Below are positions 1 to 10,430 of a DNA stretch of 64,000 nucleotides, in pieces. Source of the DNA: Megaustenia siamemsis (Eukaryota > Mollusca > Gastropoda > Stylommatophora > Ariophantidae); the NCBI GenBank assembly GCA_032433765.1, contig JAVIAB010000101.1:65319640-65383639 (forward strand), in the 5' to 3' direction. Made by a program: the position numbers and the translations under genes. The number at the start of each line of letters is the position of its first letter. Position 1 is the stretch's first letter. Below the pieces are notes generated by a model. It did not search any database. It had not been told where the DNA came from and saw nothing but the letters and a program-made list of their open reading frames with translations.

Positions 1-40
1 ATTCCCATAAGTTTGTTTTAAAGTAAGCGTTTATAAATAT

Positions 41-43
<3 letters not shown>

Positions 44-112
<69 letters not shown>
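44..112. repeat. (TA)n microsatellite
   Basis: Uninterrupted TA dinucleotide tract next to the first RTE-like fragment. It has no coding content. Confidence 0.95.
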
Positions 113-114
<2 letters not shown>

Positions 115-120
115 TATATT

Positions 121-1105
121 AATAGCAGAGACAGATTATGTACTACAAGAAATGATAGACATAATAATAAACGAATGCAACAAAAGTGTCTCAGCCTGAA
201 TAGTAAGAAAACAGAAGTAATCAAAGAATCAATCATCATCATCATGCAACATAAAAATAAACAGGACAAATATGTGACAAGTGCAACGCGTCACAGACTT
301 GGGCACAATAATAGCATCAGATGGAAGATGCACCACAGAAAAAAAAAGCAGAATAGTTCAGGCCAAAAGAGCATTTCAGAAATTGAAAAATATCTTATGC
401 AACAAATCTTTGTCAATAGAAGTGAGAAAGAGAGTGCCTCGGTGCTATATAGAACTAATTCTAACACGTGAAAGAGAATCATAGACAGTAGACAAACAAA
501 TGAAAAGACGGTTAGAGGATACAGAGATTAGATTTCTCAGAAGAATGTTGAAAGTTCGCTGGGCAGCTAAAAAGACCAATGAGGAAATTCTCAAAGAGGC
601 TAACACAAAAAAGGGAGCTCTTAAAAAACATCAGAAAGAAGCAATCAACATTTTTTCGGGCACATCATGAGAAGAGGAAAGTTGGAATACATGGTTACAA
701 CTGGGTAAAATGGAGCTGTGATAGCTCAGTGGTTAGTCAACTGGACTACAAAGGACAAGACGTAGGGTTCGATTCCAACCGACGGCTTCGGGTTCACCCA
801 GCCTTAAATGAGTACCGGATATTTTATGGGAAAGTAAAGCGGCACGGGCGTAATGCCGACCACATTACCCCAAAATTCATGTGCTGAGGGTCAGTAAAAT
901 TTATGGTCACTAACACCATATTCCCTATACGCCACTTGACGTGACGGGGGTACTTTACTTTTTTTTTTAAGGATGACAAAGACAAAAAATACTGGATAGC
1001 TTGGTTTCATGGCATGGAAAACAGTCAACAACAGAACTGATACGATGCACTGTAGATAGAAGATTGTGGAAGGACATCGTCTACGCCAACTGGTATGGCA
1101 TAGGA
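121..1105 (+). mobile_element. RTE-like LINE fragment, subfamily A, split by a SINE
   Basis: Broken frames give the C-terminal part of a non-LTR reverse transcriptase. Visible motifs are a degraded LSLNSKKTEV block, RKRVPRCYIE, RFLRRMLKV and STFFGHIMRRGKLEY. The frame stops at about 710, where a SINE has inserted, and resumes near 970 with the RLWKDIVYAN-like end followed by a short (GATGAT) tail near 1105. The same protein order is cleaner on the minus strand at 57281-58003. The fragment is 5' truncated and frameshifted, so it is not functional. Confidence 0.8.
711..966 (+). mobile_element. tRNA-derived SINE, family 1
   Basis: The start carries an A box (TAGCTCAGTGG) and, about 40 bases on, a B box (GGTTCGATTCC), the internal RNA polymerase III promoter of a tRNA. 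The body matches 3341-3602 and 40164-40500 in this window. It ends in a T-rich stretch after a TACTTTACTT motif. It interrupts an RTE-like fragment whose two halves continue on either side, so it is the younger insertion. Confidence 0.85.
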
Positions 1106-1146
1106 TGATGATGTATATAATTATATTTCTTTTTTTGTAAATATGC

Positions 1147-1149
1147 ATA

Positions 1150-1211
<62 letters not shown>

Positions 1212-1335
1212 TTACCTCAACTATATCGCTACCGGCAATGTGTATACGTATCTACGTGTATACAACCATGTGAGAAATAACACAGTCTTGTACATGTTTG
1301 TGTATATGTATATGTATATATATATATACACACAC

Positions 1336-1373
<38 letters not shown>

Positions 1374-1374
1374 C
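1147..1374. repeat. AT and CA/TA microsatellites
   Basis: A pure (AT)n tract at about 1147-1208, then about 100 unique bases, then a mixed TATA/CACA tract at about 1308-1374. Open frames across this stretch are low-complexity artefacts. Confidence 0.9.
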
Positions 1375-1433
1375 ATCATATAATGAAAGCGCTCTGAAAT
1401 AGGCCAATGCAAACAGAGAGCTAATTTCCAATA

Positions 1434-1680
1434 TTACGAAGAAACAATCATCATTTTTTGGCTATGTAATGAGAAAGGAACAGCTGGAATATATTGTAAC
1501 AACTGGGAAAATTGAGGGACGAAGAGATATAGGGAAGCAAAGAGAAAAGATACCAGACAGCTTAAGAGAATGGCTTGGCAGAAGGTCAACAACAGAAAAG
1601 ATAAATAACTGTCAAGATAAACATTTGTGGAGAGACATGATCACCTACTCCAGCAGGCCTGGTACGTGATGATGATGATA
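1434..1680 (+). mobile_element. RTE-like LINE 3' end, subfamily A
   Basis: Encodes the terminal block of the RTE-like protein: SSFFGYVMRKEQLEY, VTTGKIEG, then a SLREWLGRRSTTE-type stretch and LWRDMITYSSRPGT. It is followed directly by TGATGATGATGA, the tail typical of this family in the window. It is a severely 5' truncated retrocopy, as usual for LINE insertions. Confidence 0.85.
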
Positions 1681-1757
1681 TTTATAAATTACACAGCCAA
1701 TGCTATTGACATGTTATGAATATATAATAAATATTTTAAAATAAATTTAGGTGCATA

Positions 1758-2806
1758 CAGTGACGTATACTGGTTTTGGGGTCCGGGCTACCGCTGAAAA
1801 AATAAATAAACATATACATTATATTCAGTAGGCTAACATGAAGTAATATTTTCTAATGACATCACTACATTTTATATAACTTACTTTTTTATATGTAAAT
1901 TCTATCCGTCTTATTTGGGACGAAAATGTATCGATGACTTTGTCATTGAAAGTACTGTTGGGTTGGTTTCTAAATTTATCAATAAAGTTTATTGAGATCT
2001 CTGTGTTATGTGTAGATGCTTGCTCTGTCATCATATCGTCGGCAGTAATGAACAAGAGATAATAAAAGTTCGTTATGAAGTTATAAATGAATAAACTATA
2101 TATTTAAATCAACGTAATTGAAAACTTAAAGTAAGTTCAACACAATTATGTATGCCCAAAAAATTTAATATAAAACTGTTTGCTTAATACACAATAATAA
2201 TACACTACATTCGCGTACGGCAAAAATCAAAACTTATCAATTTTTGTTTATAAACTGATAGCTCATAGCGTTGTTGTTTCTTGACAGGTGAAATGACAAT
2301 GTGCCTAAATTTAAAAAAAAAAATGGTGCATAACGTAGTTATAAATAGTTAAGGAAGTTCCAGTAACCAGACATAGTTTCACTTTCACTTTCTGATGCTT
2401 CTAATTAGCAAGAGCTAAAAATAACCCATGGAACCGCATTCTGTAGTGGTAGCTTAGCCTTATAATTTTCGTTGCCTTTTTTGAATGTCTAGGTCGTGAA
2501 TTTCCTCGGTCCGTTCGGTGAGAATTGTACCGCTAGTCACTAGCGGTTTCAATCTACTATCTGCTACAATCTACAACAGTTTCGTTTTCATTCACAAACG
2601 TTATAGTGGCCAGTGGAAAACCTTGCTTTAATAAATGCAAACCGAAGCAAATAAATCATATAGGCCTACGAAATGTGCAATAGAATATTGTAAAATTTGT
2701 AATATAATTATTTAAAAAATATAATAAATATTCATTTCCTTTTGTATTTCGTTAATATGTTCAGGCTACCGGTGGTAGCTGCGGTAACATAGAGAATACA
2801 CCACTG
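1758..2806 (-). mobile_element. Decayed non-autonomous hAT element
   Basis: The ends are imperfect terminal inverted repeats (left CAGTGACGTATACTGG, right ATACACCACTG). The element is flanked by a perfect 8-bp duplication GGTGCATA at 1750-1757 and 2807-2814, the hallmark of hAT insertion. A minus-strand frame (about 1825-2055) ends in KVIDTFSSQIRRIEFTYK, which resembles the C-terminus of the hAT transposase at 10501-12661 (KVTEDFSRKSRRIELNFK). The remaining kilobase has no transposase, so this is an internally deleted relative of that family. A short palindrome (CGCTAGTCACTAGCG) lies inside. Confidence 0.8.
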
Positions 2807-2967
2807 GGTGCATATAAAGTGTGCAGAAACAATAAAACATAAATTCAATACATAAATGGCACCGATATCAAGAATATAAAAAGGAAACACCATTAAATGT
2901 GGGGTCTATAGCCTTCACATCCTATCACAATCTAACAGTTCACTACTGTTTCACTTTATTTCCAATT

Positions 2968-3245
2968 TCTCTATCTATTGACCTTTCGAGCCAAAGCCGG
3001 TCCACAGGGCGTAGACCCAGAAAGTCCTTCTCTTATCTAAATTTGAATTCTAGCAGTTTTCAATCCTTGTAAAGATCCTTTATCAAATCTCGTCATTTAT
3101 CTCTGATCTGTGCAAGCTGCTCTATGTCATTGAAGGAGCGGATTATTTCTTTATACCACTGGTTTAAATGTCAAAGTCTTACATTTCTGTGTTGTTGAAC
3201 TCTTCTTTCTTCAAAATAAATGCTTTAAAGGAAACACAACATTAG
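2968..3245 (-). mobile_element. LINE 3' end with (TAGA)n tail (LINE-C)
   Basis: On the minus strand this reads a decayed protein end (a QIRDKWRDLI-like block), then an untranslated end with CGGCTCGAAAGG followed by CAATAGATAG. The same arrangement is present on the plus strand at 4040-4443. Confidence 0.75.
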
Positions 3246-3340
3246 TCAGTAAAAGTCACACAAATATATATTTTTTTTAAATTAACAGCAAAAAAAGTTA
3301 CTAAATATTTGTAAATTAATTAATAGTAAATACTGTAAAA

Positions 3341-3602
3341 TAATGAAGCCAAGATACTTCAGTCGTTAGTGAAATGGACTACAAAGGACAAGAGGTCAGG
3401 GTTGATCCTGATCGACGGCTTCCGGGTTTACCCAGTCTTAAAGGGGTAGCATATTTTTTTCTGGGAAAGTAAAGCGATACGGGTGTAATACCGACCACAT
3501 TACCTAAAAAATCATGTGCCGAAGGTCTATATAAATTATGGCCACTAACTCCATATTCCATATACACCATGTTGCATGACGGAGATATTTACTTTACTTT
3601 TT
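3341..3602 (+). mobile_element. tRNA-derived SINE, family 1
   Basis: Second copy of the SINE at 711-966, recognisable along its whole length. The A and B boxes are degraded (TACTTCAGTCG; GGTTGATCC). It ends at a T run after TTTACTTTACTT. It is older than the first copy, judged by mismatches. Confidence 0.8.
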
Positions 3603-4039
3603 TACTCTAAATTAAGTAAAAACAACATCAAAATAAATCAACAAAAATCGCAGTAAATAAATGATTACAAACAAACCTACCTCAGTGAATAAATGAGCAA
3701 ACGAAAATCATTAAGCTCGTTCATTTGCTAACAAAAAAATCAATTGCTTAAAAAAAAATAACATTTATACAAATCAGTAAAAGTACCAAAATAAATTATT
3801 TATGCACAGTAACGTAAGATTTCTGCACTTTCAGTGATTCTGTATGAATCTTAGTGCAGTGTTCAGTGGTAAGTTAATCAGTAATGAATCTTAGTGTAGT
3901 GTTCATTGATAAATTAATAAGTAGTAAGGTTGGTAAAATAAATAAAAACAACATCAAAATAAATTAACAAAGGAAATGGGAACAATTCAATGATGTCTAC
4001 CAACTGTCTATCTAAAAAATATATTACTATCAGTTAACA
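3603..4039. other. AT-rich intergenic DNA
   Basis: No coding signal seen. A short direct duplication of about 45 bp around AATCTTAGTG lies at about 3845-3925. Confidence 0.6.
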
Positions 4040-4443
4040 TAAGTGATTTGAAGTGGTGTAATATATACATGGAAATTAGAGAATACACCAATCAACCACT
4101 AATATCTTCAGTAATAAACAAAAGACGATGGTCATATATTGGACATGTGATGAGAAGAGATAATAACCGAATATCAAAGCAGGCCCTCATATGGGAAACA
4201 ACAAGTAAGAGAAAAAGAGGAAGACCCAGGGAGACACTGAGAAGAACATTGATGAGAGAGGCAAGAGCAGCAGGATTCGGCTCCCTCAATGACATAGAGC
4301 TGCATGCACAGAACAGAGACAAATGGCGAGATTTGATAAAATATCTTTAAAAGAAAACTGCTAGAACAAAAATTCAGATATGAGAAGATGTATCTTGGTC
4401 TACGCCCTATGGCCGGCAACGGCTCGAAAGGTCAATAGATAGA
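4040..4443 (+). mobile_element. LINE-C 3' end: C-terminal protein block and (ATAG)n tail
   Basis: A continuous frame (to about 4350) gives the C-terminal region typical of endonuclease/reverse-transcriptase LINEs: KRRWSYIGHVMRRDNNRI, KRGRPRETLRR, then AQNRDKWRDLIKYL and a stop. The 3' untranslated end carries GGCTCGAAAGGTCAATAG and a short (ATAG)n tail. The same protein family is longer at 58763-59880. The copy is 5' truncated. Confidence 0.85.
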
Positions 4444-5467
4444 TAGAACATATAAATGTTATGAATTATTACATCCGGGAAATATTTATTTTTCGATTAA
4501 ATAAGGACTGCAAATAAATTAAGTAAATAGTGCAGTAACATAAAATATTAAATATATGAATAAAACATTAAACAAGTAGTGTAAAAATAACATGTTAAAC
4601 AAAGAATAGAAATAAATATATGAACATAATAAAAAAAAAATAAAAACAATGTTATAAATAAATAAATAAATAAATTCATCTAAGGAAATAACTCAAACAT
4701 CAAGAAATAAAGTAAGTAAATTAAGGCCTTAAATGCTCACATGAAAATATATCAGTTAAAAAATACAAAGAGCATAATAATAAAACATCATAGTAAAACA
4801 TAAAAGAGGCAAACAAACTACTCTGTATTGTTTTTGCTAACCTCACAAGGGTACTGGATACCATGAGTAGAGCAAATTAACTGCATTCCTTGCTGGTTAA
4901 ATGGATTGTATCATTCAAACGAAGAAATGAATGCCTCTGTATAATTTGATGGCAGTCAGCACATTTGAAAACAGGAAATTGAAGTGTTGTAAAGCAAAGC
5001 GGGCACATTCCTCCTACACTCTTTGGAATCTTTATTTTCTGTTTTGCTGTATCCTTAGATCTTGGTTTTGCAGCACCTTCAGTGATATCTATATAAGCTA
5101 AGATAGGTCCTTACTCAATTCGATCTCCAAGCTACTAACCTTGTACGGGCAGCTTATACATGGAAAGTGACCTGTGGATAGATCAAAGTTAGGATACAAT
5201 TTTTTTTTTTATCCAAGGTGTTCTCCAATGAGTGAATTTCTATTTAATAAAATAGGGCTGGGAGAATCTCACAGAAGATCATAGAACATGGAGAAATTGT
5301 ACATAATAATAAGTACCATAACAACATTTGGAACAAAAATTAAACAAAAACTAGAGTTGAAGAAAAATGGAAGATTAAATGCAAGACCCCTAAACATAAA
5401 CCACCATGTTCAACCTGCAGCAGAACTTATTTTAATCATCATCATTTTTCATCAGAATTTCATTACA
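4444..5467. other. AT-rich intergenic DNA, no gene seen
   Basis: Low-complexity A-rich DNA with short (AAAT) runs. I see no coding, RNA or repeat signature that I can defend. Confidence 0.6.
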
Positions 5468-5815
5468 ATCATCATCATCATCATCAAGTACCGGGCCTGC
5501 TGGCGTAGGTGATCATGTCTCTCCACAACTTTCGATCACGACATTTATTTATCATTTCGGTTGTTGCCAATCCATTCTCTTAAGCTGTCTGGTATATTTT
5601 CTCTTGCTTCCTTCAATTTTTCCAGTTGTTACAATATATTCCAGCTGTTCTCTTCTCATTACATGGCCAAAAAAAAAAAAGATGATTGTTTCTTCCTAAT
5701 ATTGGAAATAAGCTCTCTTTTTGCTTTGGCCTCTTTCAGAACGTTTTCATTACTCTTCTTAGCTGTCCATGGTATTCGCAACGTTCTTCTGTAAAACATC
5801 AGTCATAACAATACT
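5468..5815 (-). mobile_element. RTE-like LINE 3' end, subfamily A
   Basis: The plus strand opens with a (CATCAT)n run, the complement of the (ATG)n tail, followed by the reverse complement of the family A terminal block (GLLA / DHDRL / FGHVMRREQLEY on the minus strand). It is 5' truncated and frameshifted. Confidence 0.8.
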
Positions 5816-6017
5816 GACATAATTAAGAATAAGGAAAGATGTTCTACAAAATGGATCCAGGAATTTGCAAATTGACTAATACCTGTTTTCAACCAACTGT
5901 GAAGACATAAAAGAGCGTATACATATAATGCATCATGTCCTTTCATTGGTCGGATCTGTCTGTTCAATTTTTGGCATATTCAGTCATGAGCGAAGCTGCT
6001 CATTAAAATATCTTCCA

Positions 6018-6333
6018 TGGGGGACTGGTTGGTCTCGAGGCAAGACGCCAGCCTTGAGACAGAGAGGTTTTGAGTTCAAATCCCGGATGAACTAGTTAGG
6101 ATTTTTATTTATGATTAACCACCCCTGGTCTCAACAGGGTGACCCGGCTTGAATTACTCATCGACGAAAAAAATAGTACCTTCGAAGACGGAGTTATCTG
6201 CCTGTACGGCGATCGACCCCTGTACACACGGCTGTCAGGGAAAAATGGATTTACACGCAAAATTCAGTTCCTAGTCTCTAGGGACTTCGCCAGAGGTGAA
6301 AACTGGTGAACGCAAAAAAAAAAAAAAAAACAC
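6018..6333 (+). mobile_element. tRNA-derived SINE, family 2, with poly(A) tail
   Basis: Starts GGGGGACTGGTTGGTCTCG and carries a B box (GAGTTCAAATCCCGG) about 50 bases in. The body of about 230 bp is unlike SINE family 1, and it ends in a run of 17 or so A residues. It is the only full copy of this family that I see here. Confidence 0.75.
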
Positions 6334-6559
6334 ATCATCCAGCATAAAAACTAAATTATAAATAAACTACAGAGAAATCATGACTGCTTGCTACCTAGCA
6401 TATGTCAAGATGCAAATGGTCATATTCATCATCAGGTCACATGTCCTTTGCAGGATGTTGCATTCACTAAAACCCATAAGAAAGAATCGCTGTCTCTAGC
6501 ATGATCTCCCACTTCTGTTGTCATGTACAGGGTTTCTTTGATGTCTTGAAAAAAAAACG

Positions 6560-6832
6560 TTCCTTTTTATTAAATTAGAACAAGACAAATTAAATATCTT
6601 GGGCATGTTAAAAAACACAACAGCCTAATAAAAGTAATATTGAAAGGAAAAATATAAGGTAAAAGAGGCAGAGGCAGACAAAGACTAACATGGACGAGTT
6701 ACATCAAAAGATGGACAAGTCAGCATATAACAAACTGCACCATCAAAGCAAGAGACAGAGTGGAATGGCTCTCCATGGTAGCCAACCTTCGATGCGGAGA
6801 CGGCATTCAATGATGATGATGATTTTAGGATG
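6560..6832 (+). mobile_element. RTE-like LINE 3' end, subfamily B
   Basis: Encodes the subfamily B end in broken frames: GHVKKHNSLIKVIL, GKRGRGRQRLTW, then IKARDRVEWLSMVANLRCGDGIQ. A (ATGATG)n tail follows. Matching ends occur at 9000-9125, 29000-29190 (minus) and 63440-63655. Confidence 0.85.
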
Positions 6833-7491
6833 TCTTCATTGTGCTGTTTCCATTAACCAAGGTATCATAAGAATTTTGCTGCGTATTTTGTTTTGAATTA
6901 ATTAATTTTCTTCCTTACTGTTTGGAAGATTGTCCATGATTCGCAACAATATGTTGCTATCAGGAAGATACATGTCCTCAGTAATTTTAATTATACTGCC
7001 TTGCAGAGTCACATGTTCTTCATGGCACCTAATTTTGATGTTGCTATTGCTAATGGTCATATTATTTGTATAAAAAGTCAAGGTTCCATGTCTTGCTAGG
7101 CGTATAATGTAATATATGTGATATGCATTAGAGATCGTCGTGTTTTTTTCTGTTCACCAAGGCATATTTTTGGGTGATACTGTCACTATCACGTCTGGCC
7201 AACTTTACCTCTAAGAAAAATATATTGTACCCATTTTTAGGAGCTGCGTCCTTGTTGGCTCGGAAAACAAAATTATCCAAACACACATGCACGCACACAC
7301 ACATCAGTAAACCCATACACATGAATTGGTGAGTAAACACAGCCACGTGAATCGTTAAATAAACACATAAATTGAAATATAAACATAGGACATTAATTAC
7401 ATGCACCCTTTCCTGCCACTTTTCAATTTGTTTTCTTCTAATACCCTTGTAATGCATATGTCATGGAGTTAACAATTCTAAACTCTACACA

Positions 7492-7493
<2 letters not shown>
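6833..7493. other. Intergenic DNA with a SINE-1 relic
   Basis: No gene seen. At about 7155-7250 the minus strand resembles the middle of SINE family 1 (AAAGTTGGCC, CACCCAAAAATATGCC), too decayed to bound exactly. A (CA)-rich patch lies near 7280-7310. Confidence 0.45.

Positions 7494-7566
<73 letters not shown>
7494..7566. repeat. (TA)n microsatellite
   Basis: Pure TA tract. Confidence 0.95.
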
Positions 7567-7568
<2 letters not shown>

Positions 7569-7649
7569 ACAATAAATAACAATATATGTGGAACAATATT
7601 AAAACAGGTAAATGAAAATTAAATATTTGGGTCCTTTGTTAACCTCAGT

Positions 7650-8227
7650 AGATGTACAACAGAGATGAAATGCATAATGGCACAGACAATAGTAGTTTTC
7701 CAAAAATATGAGGAAGATACTGTGCAATCCATTTTTGACAATAGAAACAAGAAAAAGAGTTCTTAAATGATGTGTAAAGCCAGTCTTAACATATGAATGT
7801 GAATCATATGTGGACAATAAGACAACAGACAAAGAAATCACTGGAGTCTGTAGAAATGTGGTTTTACGGAAGAATGTTGAGAATACAATGGACAGCAAGA
7901 AGGGTAATGGGAACGTTCTGAAAGAAGCAAAAACAAAAATAGAGCTAATTTCCAATTTTAGGAAGAAACAATCATCATTTTTTGGCCATGTAATGATAAG
8001 AGAACAACTGAAATATATTGTAACAACTGGGAAAATTTGATGGACGAAGAGATTGAGGGAAGCAAAGAGAAAAGATACCAGACTGCTTAAGAGAATGGCT
8101 TGACATGAAGCAACAAAGAAATGATAAATAACTTTTAAGATCGAAAGGTCTGGAGAGACATGATCGCCTACGCCAGCAGGCCCGGTACTTAATGATGATG
8201 ATGATATATATATATATATATATATAT
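7650..8227 (+). mobile_element. RTE-like LINE fragment, subfamily A
   Basis: Broken frames give a CYEPVLTYE-like stretch (about 7770), VVLRKNVENTMD, KKQSSFFGHVM, QLKYIVTTGKI and a terminal RPGT block at about 8170-8190. A (GATGAT)n tail follows that has grown into (TA)n. The copy is 5' truncated. Confidence 0.8.
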
Positions 8228-8639
8228 GCCTTTTCGGGTCTTCACAGACGGTTGAAAGCAAGCAATCATGATATCGGTAGTTTGGTAAGATATTAGCATA
8301 ACAGTTTCTCTTGAGGTTGAATCTGCCAATATTGGATAGGGAGATCCATGCACAGAATGAACAAGATGTATTTGTGGTGCCTGGCCTCATCTCCTTTCTC
8401 CTGTGCCTTTTGTCTTCCAAATTTATGAACAGTACATGAAGCTGAAACCAACATTTTTTTTTTACTGTTCTGCAATTCCCTGCTATCTTTCTTCTAATTA
8501 CATAAAACTGTGTCAGAACTCAGTGTGTGTTTTTTGTCAAACATTCCTGCTAGGGTGGCGCCTCTATGTCTCTCTAAATAAGGGAGATTATCATCTTAGT
8601 GTTTCTCTAGACTACTTTATTTGTTTATTATTTCCCTTG

Positions 8640-9125
8640 ACTACAGTTCAGAACTACAACTACCTTCGACATACTGTAACCAGTTATGAAAAATGTAAAA
8701 CTGAAATAAACAAATGTATAGGAATAGCAAAAAGTAATTTTAATGTCATGGAAAATATACTAAAATCAAAAGAAGTAACACCAAGGCTAAAATTGAGAAT
8801 AGCAAATGTTATATCTTCTCATCATTCCTATATGATGCAGAAACATAGACATTAGACAAGAAAACAGAACAGAAAATTTATGCCTTTGAAATGTGGATAT
8901 ATAGATGAATTGGTAGAATTGGATTAAATTAAAACTAAATACAATTCAAACAAGACACATGCCATTTTTGGGGCATGTTAAAAGACACAAAAGCCTATTA
9001 AATGTGATTATGGAAGGATAAGTCAGCCTATGACAACCTGCACCATCAAAACAAGAGACTGAAGGGACTGACGCTCCATGGTAGCCAACCTTCGATGCGG
9101 GTATGGCACTCAATGATGATGATGG
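8640..9125 (+). mobile_element. RTE-like LINE fragment, subfamily B
   Basis: The upper part reads NYNYLRHTVTSYEKCKTEIN, then IGIAKSNFNVMENILKSKEV and LKLRIANVISS, the connection region of RTE-type reverse transcriptases. It then runs, with deletions, into the subfamily B terminal block and an (ATGATG) tail. The left breakpoint of the large duplication falls in its last 50 bases. Confidence 0.85.
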
Positions 9126-9765
9126 CTATGGATGAGATTGTTTTTTTAATGCTCATTTTCCTTACTTCTGCACTTGTTTTAAATCACCCCATGGTGTTCA
9201 AACCATTTTCCTGGACACTTTTATTTCAAATTCATTTATTTCATTTGGTAAAGTTCTAGTTTAATGCGTTTCTGATCAGGGTAATATCCGCTGTACTTTA
9301 TTTGATCATTCTCCTATCCCTGAAGATCCCTGAGCTAGGTTTAAAAATACCCTATACCTGACAATTGTTTAAAAAATAGAGTTAAATGTTCAAAAACTAG
9401 AAGCAGTTGATATATTCAAATATATGTGGTCAGTCAGGGGAGATTGCTTTTTTTGTCTTCCAGTAGAAGGAAGAGATGATAATAGTACACTTTGATATGA
9501 CTATCCTTATTTGTAGTTTTGTGCTCAGGGTATTTTATTCATATATTTGCTCAAAGTTTTAAAAAAGTAATTGATGCTTTTGCTAATCTGATTCAAATTT
9601 ATTTGTTGTTTCCCCTGCTTGACTTTGGAACTTAACTAGTATATGAAGTGATCTACTTTATTCACTGGTATTGCTTCCATTTTTTACTCTCATGTTTTCC
9701 TGTATGGTCTCAATTTATATTTTAGCAGCTGATGAAGCCCTTGGAAATTGCGTATTACATGACTT

Positions 9766-9771
9766 TTTATT
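9766..9771 (-). promoter_or_regulatory. Candidate polyadenylation signal of the arm A ankyrin gene
   Basis: AATAAA on the minus strand, 114 bp beyond the stop codon of exon 3. The equivalent hexamer is kept in arm B at 46996-47001, although surrounding bases differ. Confidence 0.6.
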
Positions 9772-9884
9772 ATAACAAAATGGTGCAAGATAAACCATTT
9801 GTTATAAAATGATAGTATTTTATGTCTAGTTTTAAAGGTAATAGAATGAGAGATAAGAAGAAAGACACGTGTGTATTACCTTAT

Positions 9885-10107
9885 TTATGATTGTTGGTCA
9901 TCCTCATGGGAGCTGCCTCCATCATCACTATCATCATCATTATCTTCATGTCTCGTATTTTGTCTATTCCCTTGAACACAAACTTGACTGCCAGGAGCAA
10001 CTACTTCAGCATACTCAATGTTGATGTTTGTGCCTGGTCCATAGGTCTTGTGTATTTTCTTGATTGTTATTATCTTGTTGGTGTTTTTGATGTTGATGGT
10101 TGTAGGA
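9885..10107 (-). CDS. Ankyrin gene A, exon 3 (C-terminal, Asp-rich tail)
   Basis: The exon begins after an acceptor (ATATTTTTTAG) with T, which completes the codon left open by exon 2 (AT+T, Ile). It then reads PTTINIKNTNK, a KKIHKTYGPGTN stretch, NINIEYAEVVAPGSQVCVQG, and an acidic tail with DNDDDSDDGG before TAA. Length is 223 nt, the same as in arm B (47115-47337), where nearly all codons are kept. That supports it as coding despite its short length. I do not recognise the fold. The plus-strand open frame over the same bases is its shadow. An AAG/GTAATA sequence just after the stop could act as a donor in the 3' UTR. Confidence 0.68.
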
Positions 10108-10430
10108 CTAAAAAATATTTATGAAAAAACAATAATACAGAAAGACAAATATATTCTGGAATTTGTATATTCTGGATTACTATATTATATTATATTCTGG
10201 AACTCTATTTAACTTTTAATGTGCTATTACAAACAAGAAGATGTTGAGTCAAAAACATAATAAAAAAAAAAAAATTATATTGCAATAAAGACAGTTGCTT
10301 GTTTAAATCTCAGAATGGCATGTTAGTTCTAATGATATGAATTTTGCAGCATAATGTATTGTTGTTGTTAAGGATCCACGTGTTGCTGAAGGCAAGAGGT
10401 ATCCTGAGCTTCCTTGTATTTCCATTCAAG

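Noticed and set aside
711..790. A functional tRNA gene
   Set aside because: A and B boxes are present but the cloverleaf is not maintained and the unit continues into a SINE body repeated elsewhere in the window.
7128..7457. 109-codon minus-strand frame as a gene
   Set aside because: Overlaps a SINE relic and a CA-rich patch; no domain and no splice or start context.
7599..8420. Minus-strand 273-codon frame
   Set aside because: It spans the antisense of an RTE fragment and an (AT)n tract; no domain, and composition follows the repeats.
9891..10124. Plus-strand open frame of 77 codons, also present at 47121-47354
   Set aside because: Conserved only because it is antisense to exon 3 of the ankyrin gene, whose minus-strand frame fits splice phases, stop position and acidic tail.
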